DNA of 64,000 bases from Planctomicrobium piriforme. GTDB taxonomy: Bacteria; Planctomycetota; Planctomycetia; Pirellulales; UBA1268. The notes under the pieces are model-generated. The model did no database searches. It saw only the letters and a program-made list of their open reading frames with translations, and had not been told where the DNA came from. Location: positions 1-64,000 of the forward strand of contig CAMAVC010000006.1 of assembly GCA_945861585.1 (NCBI GenBank), read 5' to 3'. The position numbers were made by a program, and so were the translations under genes. Shown piece after piece: positions 57,345 through 64,000 of the stretch. The number at the start of each line of letters is the position of its first letter. Position 1 is the first letter of the stretch.

Positions 57345-57402
57345 GGTGCGTCTCAGTGGATACAAGCATGACAGGCTGAAGCCTGTCCCGCATGAAGTGA
57401 AG

Positions 57403-58743
57403 TTAGTCGAGGACAAGCAGGGCGATTGTCGTATAGAGCACGATGCCCACGATGTCGACGATCGCCGACACGAAGGGGTTGCTCATCAGGGCCGGGTCGA
57501 GGCCGATCGAGCGGAAGAGGAGCGGCAGCACCGAGCCTACGAGCGTGCCGAGCATCACGACGCCGAGCACCGTGAGTGGGATCACGAGGGCCTGGAGCGG
57601 CGTGGGTGCGTAGACGAGCGCGAGCAGATAGCCCGGCACGGCCAGGAGCGTGCCCAAGAGCAGGCCGAGCACGAACTCACGCTTGAGGATTCGGCGCCAG
57701 TCGGAGAGCTTGCAATCGCCCGAGGAGAGGGCCGTGATCACGAGCGTGGCCGACTGGTTGCCCGAGTTGCCACCGCTGGCGATCACGAGCGGGATGAAGG
57801 CGATCAGCCAGGCGTGCGTGAGCGGGGCGCGGGCCATCACCATCGCGGTGACGGCGGCGGTCGCGAACAGGATCGTGAGCCACACGCCGCGCTTCCAGGT
57901 CATCGTGACGAGGGCGGCCTCGAGGTAGCTCTCGCCGAGCGGTGTGATGGCGGCGATCCGCTGGGCGTCGTCGGTGGCGTCCTGGCGGACGGCGTCGAGC
58001 ACGTCGTCGTGCGTGACGATGCCGACGAGCCGGTTTTTGTCGTCCACGACCGGGATGGCGATGAAGTCGAAGCGGGCGAGTTTCTCGACGACCTGCTCCC
58101 GCGGTTCCTCCACGCGCACGCTGATTGGGTCGCGCTGCATGAGGTCGGAGACGAGGGCCGTGGGCTTGGCGAGAATCAGGTCGCGGAGCGACACGAAGCC
58201 CACGAGGTGCCGCTCGGCGTCGAGCACGTAGATGTAGTAGATCGACTCGCTGTCGGGGGCCTGGGTGCGGAGCCGCGTCACCGCCTCGCCGGCCGTGATG
58301 TCGGCGGGGAGCGACGCGTATTCGGTGGTCATGAGCGCCCCGGCCGATTCCTCGGGGCAGGAGAGGAGCATCCGGATGTCGTGCCGCTCAGCCTTGGCGA
58401 CGAGCGGGAGAATCTCTTCGACGAATTCCGGGTCGAGCTCGCGGAGGAGGTCGTCACGGTTGTCGGCGGCCATCCATTCAAGCAGCTGGCCCAGGTGGGG
58501 CCGGTCGGCCGCCTTCACGAGGTCCACCTGCCTGGGCATCGGGTAATAGGGGAAAATTTCCGCCTGGCGTTCGACCGGCACGGCGTCGAGGAGCTGCCAC
58601 AGCTCGCTATCGTCGAGCCCCTCGGAAAACTCGGCCACCGTCGCCGGATGGAGTTCCTCGGCCACCTCGCGCAGGCCCGCCTGATCGCCCTCGGCGAGCA
58701 TCACGCGCAGCTCGGGAATCAGGAGGGGATTGGCGGTGACCAT
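57403..58743 (-). CDS. mgtE: Magnesium transporter MgtE
   Basis: N-terminal MgtE_N, CBS pair, and TM region FIPLVIASGGNSGNQSATLVITAL. Confidence 0.94.
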   Translation of the reverse strand: MVTANPLLIPELRVMLAEGDQAGLREVAEELHPATVAEFSEGLDDSELWQLLDAVPVERQAEIFPYYPMPRQVDLVKAADRPHLGQLLEWMAADNRDDLLRELDPEFVEEILPLVAKAERHDIRMLLSCPEESAGALMTTEYASLPADITAGEAVTRLRTQAPDSESIYYIYVLDAERHLVGFVSLRDLILAKPTALVSDLMQRDPISVRVEEPREQVVEKLARFDFIAIPVVDDKNRLVGIVTHDDVLDAVRQDATDDAQRIAAITPLGESYLEAALVTMTWKRGVWLTILFATAAVTAMVMARAPLTHAWLIAFIPLVIASGGNSGNQSATLVITALSSGDCKLSDWRRILKREFVLGLLLGTLLAVPGYLLALVYAPTPLQALVIPLTVLGVVMLGTLVGSVLPLLFRSIGLDPALMSNPFVSAIVDIVGIVLYTTIALLVLD

Positions 58744-58825
58744 GGGAGGGGGCCGGGGCGGCGGGAGGCGGGAACGCGCCTATACTCAGCACACAGACGC
58801 GCGGACGACCGAAAGCCAGTATGCC

Positions 58826-60211
58826 ATGAACATGCCGGGAATCGAATGCAGGCTCGGCCGGTGGGCAAGGATGGCGCTCGCCCTGATCGTCGTCGCCCAC
58901 GTGGGGGGACGAGCCCGGGCGAGCGAGCAGGCCGACTCAGGCTGGGAGCTGCTGCGGTCGCGGGCGTATCTGCCGGCCGACTTCGACCAGGAGGTGTTCG
59001 ACGCCCTCTGGACGACGTGGCCCGAACCGCTCCGCAGCCGGGCCGAGCGTGCATCGCCCGAGGAGCGGCGGCGGATGGCGATGGAACGCTACGGCCTCGA
59101 TCCCGATCCCGACGATCCGTCGCGGGCGCTGCAGTATGTGCGCGGGGCCACCGGCTCGTGGACGATGAGTTGTCTGGCCTGCCATCAGGGTCAGGTGGCG
59201 GGGAAGGTGATCCCGGGGCTGCCGAATTCGAACTATGCCCTCGAGACGCTCACCGAGGAAGTGCGGCTCGTGAAGGTGAAGCAGCGGAAGCCGTTCGGCC
59301 ACATGGACATGGGCTCGCTGCTTTTGCCGCTCGGCACGACCAACGGCACGACCAACGCTGTGATCTTCGGCGTGGCCCTGATGCGGCATCGCGACGCCGA
59401 CTTGAACATCATCCAGCGGCCGCCGCGGTTCGACCTCGTGCACCACGACATGGATGCGCCCGCGTGGTGGCACTACCGCCGGCGTGCGGGCCTCTACGCC
59501 GACGGCTTCGCGCCCAAGGGGCATCGGATGCTGATGCAGTTTCTGCTCGTCAAGGAAAACGGCCCGGAGAAGTTCGCCGAGTGGGAAGACGAGTTTCGCC
59601 GGATCCAGGGCTGGATCGAGGCGCTCGAACCGCCGCGGTGGCCCTGGGCCGTGGATGCTGCGCTCGCTGAGCAGGGCAGGGGAGTATTCGAGAACCACTG
59701 TGCCTCGTGTCACGGCACCTACGGCCCGGGCGGGAGTTACCCGGAGCGCATGGTGGCGCTCGACGAGATCGACACCGACCGCGTGCGGTTCGACTCGCTC
59801 ACGCAGAAGGAGCGGAGCGACTTGAACGAGAGCTGGTTCGGCCATCGCGGCCGCGATGTCGAGCGGCTCAAGAACCGTGAGCCACCGACTGGCTACGTGG
59901 CGCCGCCGCTCGATGGCATCTGGGCGACGGCACCGTACTTGCACAACGGCTCCGTGCCCACGCTCTGGCACGTGTTGCATCCGGAGGAGCGACCGACCGC
60001 GTGGCAGCGCACCCGCTCCGGCTACGACCAGGCCCGGGTCGGCCTCGAGATCACCGCGGCCGCCGCGCCGCCGGCAAGGCTTCCGAGCGCCGAGCGGCGC
60101 AGCTGGTTCGACACCTCGAAGCCGGGCAAGAGCGCGGCTGGCCACGATTTCCCCGCAGCGCTCGACGACGCGGAAAAGGCCGCCGTGCTCGAATACTTAA
60201 AGACGCTGTAG
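58826..60211 (+). CDS. Secreted diheme c-type cytochrome
   Basis: CLACHQG and CASCHGTYGPGG; PLDGIWATAPYLHNGSVPTLWHVLHP. Confidence 0.85.
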   Translation: MNMPGIECRLGRWARMALALIVVAHVGGRARASEQADSGWELLRSRAYLPADFDQEVFDALWTTWPEPLRSRAERASPEERRRMAMERYGLDPDPDDPSRALQYVRGATGSWTMSCLACHQGQVAGKVIPGLPNSNYALETLTEEVRLVKVKQRKPFGHMDMGSLLLPLGTTNGTTNAVIFGVALMRHRDADLNIIQRPPRFDLVHHDMDAPAWWHYRRRAGLYADGFAPKGHRMLMQFLLVKENGPEKFAEWEDEFRRIQGWIEALEPPRWPWAVDAALAEQGRGVFENHCASCHGTYGPGGSYPERMVALDEIDTDRVRFDSLTQKERSDLNESWFGHRGRDVERLKNREPPTGYVAPPLDGIWATAPYLHNGSVPTLWHVLHPEERPTAWQRTRSGYDQARVGLEITAAAAPPARLPSAERRSWFDTSKPGKSAAGHDFPAALDDAEKAAVLEYLKTL

Positions 60212-61609
<1,398 letters not shown>

Positions 61610-61700
61610 CGACGGCAAACGTGCGGCGCAAGTATGGCCAATGGCACTTCCGCCAGATCGTATGCCTTATTCGCTTTGACGTATCTCTAAGGGGGCTTGC

Positions 61701-62816
61701 TTGACCGCCAATCAAAAAGGGGGAAATAAACCCGTTTCTACGCCAGACAGCGATGCTCATGCACTGCCGCCTCTGCGAAGCGTGCATACCGAAAACTTCC
61801 CGCACATATTGGCCGAGATGCGCTCTTCCCTTGCGGTCACCACGTATCAAGCCGGGAAGTTGGTTTTTCTCAGACCGCAAAATGGCAAGCTCAACACCCA
61901 CTTCCGGGCATTTGATTCACCGATGGGCCTGGCGGCCAACCATCAGATTCTCTCCATTGGCACACCGGGGCATATTTCCCACTTCCGCAACATGCCGGCA
62001 GTTGCACACAAACGCGAACCAATCGGCCACGTCGATGCCTGTTACATGCCCCGAGATTCGCACACCACAGGCGACATTCTTGTCCACGAAATGGCGTATG
62101 GCGACAACGATGAACTGTGGGTTGTGAACACCCGTTTTTCATGCTTGTGCACCTTGGATAACGTCAACAGCTTTGTGCCCCGCTGGAAACCGCCCTTCAT
62201 CAGCGGCTATTCCCCGAATGATCGCTGCCATCTCAATGGCCTAGGCATGGTTGATGGTAAGCCGAAATTTGTTACCGCTCTTGGCGAGACCAACACACCC
62301 ACGGGTTGGCGAGCCAATAAAAAAAATGGTGGCATTTTGATGGATGTGCCCACCGGCGAAATTATCACGCGCAATCTTTCCATGCCCCACTCGCCCCGCT
62401 GGCACAACGGGCAACTCTGGGTGCTCGAATCTGGCAAAGGCACGCTCTCTCTTGTGGATCTTCAAACAGGCAAGCACGAGGCTGTCGCAACTGTTCCTGG
62501 CTTCACCCGGGGCTTGGATTTTTTTGGCCCCCTCGCGTTCATCGGGCTATCCCAGGTACGGGAAACCGCAGTGTTCAGTGGCATACCCATCACCGAGCAC
62601 AACATCGAACGCAACAGCGGTGTGTGGGTTATCAATATCCAAACAGGTCAGGTCGTTGCCTTTGTGAAGTTCGAAGACGCGCTGCAGGAAATCTTTGCAG
62701 TACAGATTCTCCAAGGCATTATCAGCCCAGACCTCATCAATGATGAACTTGAAATGATCCACAGCTCTTACGAATTACCCGATGAGGCTATGAAGTATGT
62801 GGAACTACCAGATTAG
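61701..62816 (+). CDS. TIGR03032-like family protein
   Basis: LAVTTYQAGKLVFLRPQNGKLNTHFRAFDSPMGLA, YMPRDSHTTGDILVHEMAYGDNDELWVVNTRFSCLCTLD. Visibly lower GC than the preceding genes. Confidence 0.7.
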   Translation: MTANQKGGNKPVSTPDSDAHALPPLRSVHTENFPHILAEMRSSLAVTTYQAGKLVFLRPQNGKLNTHFRAFDSPMGLAANHQILSIGTPGHISHFRNMPAVAHKREPIGHVDACYMPRDSHTTGDILVHEMAYGDNDELWVVNTRFSCLCTLDNVNSFVPRWKPPFISGYSPNDRCHLNGLGMVDGKPKFVTALGETNTPTGWRANKKNGGILMDVPTGEIITRNLSMPHSPRWHNGQLWVLESGKGTLSLVDLQTGKHEAVATVPGFTRGLDFFGPLAFIGLSQVRETAVFSGIPITEHNIERNSGVWVINIQTGQVVAFVKFEDALQEIFAVQILQGIISPDLINDELEMIHSSYELPDEAMKYVELPD

Positions 62817-63176
62817 TCCTGCACGCTTACCGAGTCGTAGCCTAGGCAAGGTGCGCTCGGATCGCTTCGTGTGCTGGGAGGTGGCCGCCGGATCCGGGCG
62901 TGCAGATCAGGCGGGGCTTGCCGAGAGAGCACGCTATCAGCAGCAGCATGATGGCCGGAAAGCGACGAGTATTTCGGGAAGGCGGGCAACCGCCCTGGCT
63001 GCCGAGTCCGGAAAACACGCGGCTTTTCTCCGGTAAAACCGACTGCCCTAGTGTCGCCAGGGGCGGCAGCAAGAGTCTCCACACAAATTTGTTGCGTTTT
63101 CGGGAAGAAGAGCCTAGGTTCTGTTTTCACTTTTTTGGCCAATCGACCGCACCGCCACGCACAGAGGGATTTGTCA

Positions 63177-64000
63177 ATGTCGATGCCGCTATCCAGCTGG
63201 TCGGCTCAAGGTTTTAGCCGAGCATTTCAGAAAACGTTGACGAACCTTTTCCGGCCTCGCGGAGTTCCTACCCTGCGCCGCCGCTCAAGGCGGCCGGCCC
63301 AGCAGATTTCGCTCGAGTCGCTGGAACTCCGGCAGATGCTGTCGGTGAGTACGGTTACGACCACCGCAGATTCTGGTGCGGGTTCGCTAAGGCAGGCGAT
63401 TCTCGATGCCAACGCGACAAGTGCCAACGATGAGATTGTTTTTGCTGCCTCGCTGTTCACGAATGGCGTCGGCACGATCACCCTGGCTAGTGGTCTTCCG
63501 GCGATCGCAGCAACGTCAGGCGCAGGTTCGCTTTCCATCACGGGCCCTGGGGCTTCTTCACTTACCATTGATGCCAACCAAGGCAACTTCAGTATTTTCA
63601 GTATCAATAAAGCGGGCAACCTAACCATCTCTGGCGTTACTGCGACCGGGGCCAAACTCTTTGGTGATGGCGGGGCCTTCAATAACTCTGGCACCCTCAA
63701 CCTCTATAGCTCCACCATTTCTGGCAATTCTGTAGCCCGCAAAGGCAATGCCAATGCCGGCGGTGGCATTTCCAACAGCAACTCGGGCACCGTCACCGTC
63801 TCCAATTCCACTATCAATAATAACTCCGCATACTATGGCGGCGGCATCAGCAACAGAGGCTCCCTCACCATCACTAATTCCACACTCTCTGGGAACACTG
63901 GGAATTACGGCGGTGGCATCTTCAACAGCGGCACCCTCACCGTTTCCAATTCTACCATCGATAATAGTAAGTCCGCATACTATGGCGGTGGCGTCTTCAA
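63177..64000 (+). CDS. Large surface protein, 3'-truncated: planctomycete LExRxMLS N-terminal motif, CSLREA-like SLRQAI motif, parallel beta-helix repeats
   Basis: Frame is open from ATG 63177 to the window end: MSMPLSSWSAQGFSRAF...ISLESLELRQMLSVSTVTTTADSGAGSLRQAILDANA...GGGISNRGSLTITNSTLSGNTGNYGGGIFNSGTLTVSNSTI. Not in the ORF track. Confidence 0.85.
   Translation, partial: MSMPLSSWSAQGFSRAFQKTLTNLFRPRGVPTLRRRSRRPAQQISLESLELRQMLSVSTVTTTADSGAGSLRQAILDANATSANDEIVFAASLFTNGVGTITLASGLPAIAATSGAGSLSITGPGASSLTIDANQGNFSIFSINKAGNLTISGVTATGAKLFGDGGAFNNSGTLNLYSSTISGNSVARKGNANAGGGISNSNSGTVTVSNSTINNNSAYYGGGISNRGSLTITNSTLSGNTGNYGGGIFNSGTLTVSNSTIDNSKSAYYGGGVF

Overview
High-GC bacterial chromosome segment, almost certainly from a planctomycete (DUF1559, DUF1552, DUF1592/DUF1587 and DUF1080 families, PEP-CTERM, an LExRxMLS-type surface protein). 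About 40 genes are supportable. Most are housekeeping or metabolic: proB, purF, trmB, fabZ, rpmG, lpxK, nadB, a GldA/F/G-like ABC system, fabH, pepF, der, ppx/gppA, ribF, nrnA, a Rieske/cytochrome b-c complex, gdhA, a DAHP synthase, mgtE and thiC. Three things stand out. (1) A dense family of intergenic structured repeats: eight copies of a ~142 bp element (R1) with long inverted termini. It has two terminal subtypes whose arms change together, collapsed palindrome-only copies, and one interrupted copy. It is linked to an 82 bp inverted-repeat partner (R2) or to a second module (R5/R4). (2) A ~9.7 kb accessory block (DUF1559, lipoprotein, DUF1552, DUF1592, ECF sigma, FecR, PEP-CTERM autotransporter-like protein) flanked by direct duplications of a DUF4340-DUF1080 segment; one flank holds a DUF4340 gene remnant. 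(3) A lower-GC right end with a TIGR03032-like gene and the start of a large beta-helix surface protein missing from the ORF track. Two small genes are also missing from the track: rpmG and a 32-aa basic ORF. No rRNA, tRNA, CRISPR array or intact transposase was recognised. All family names come from reading the translations, not from a search.
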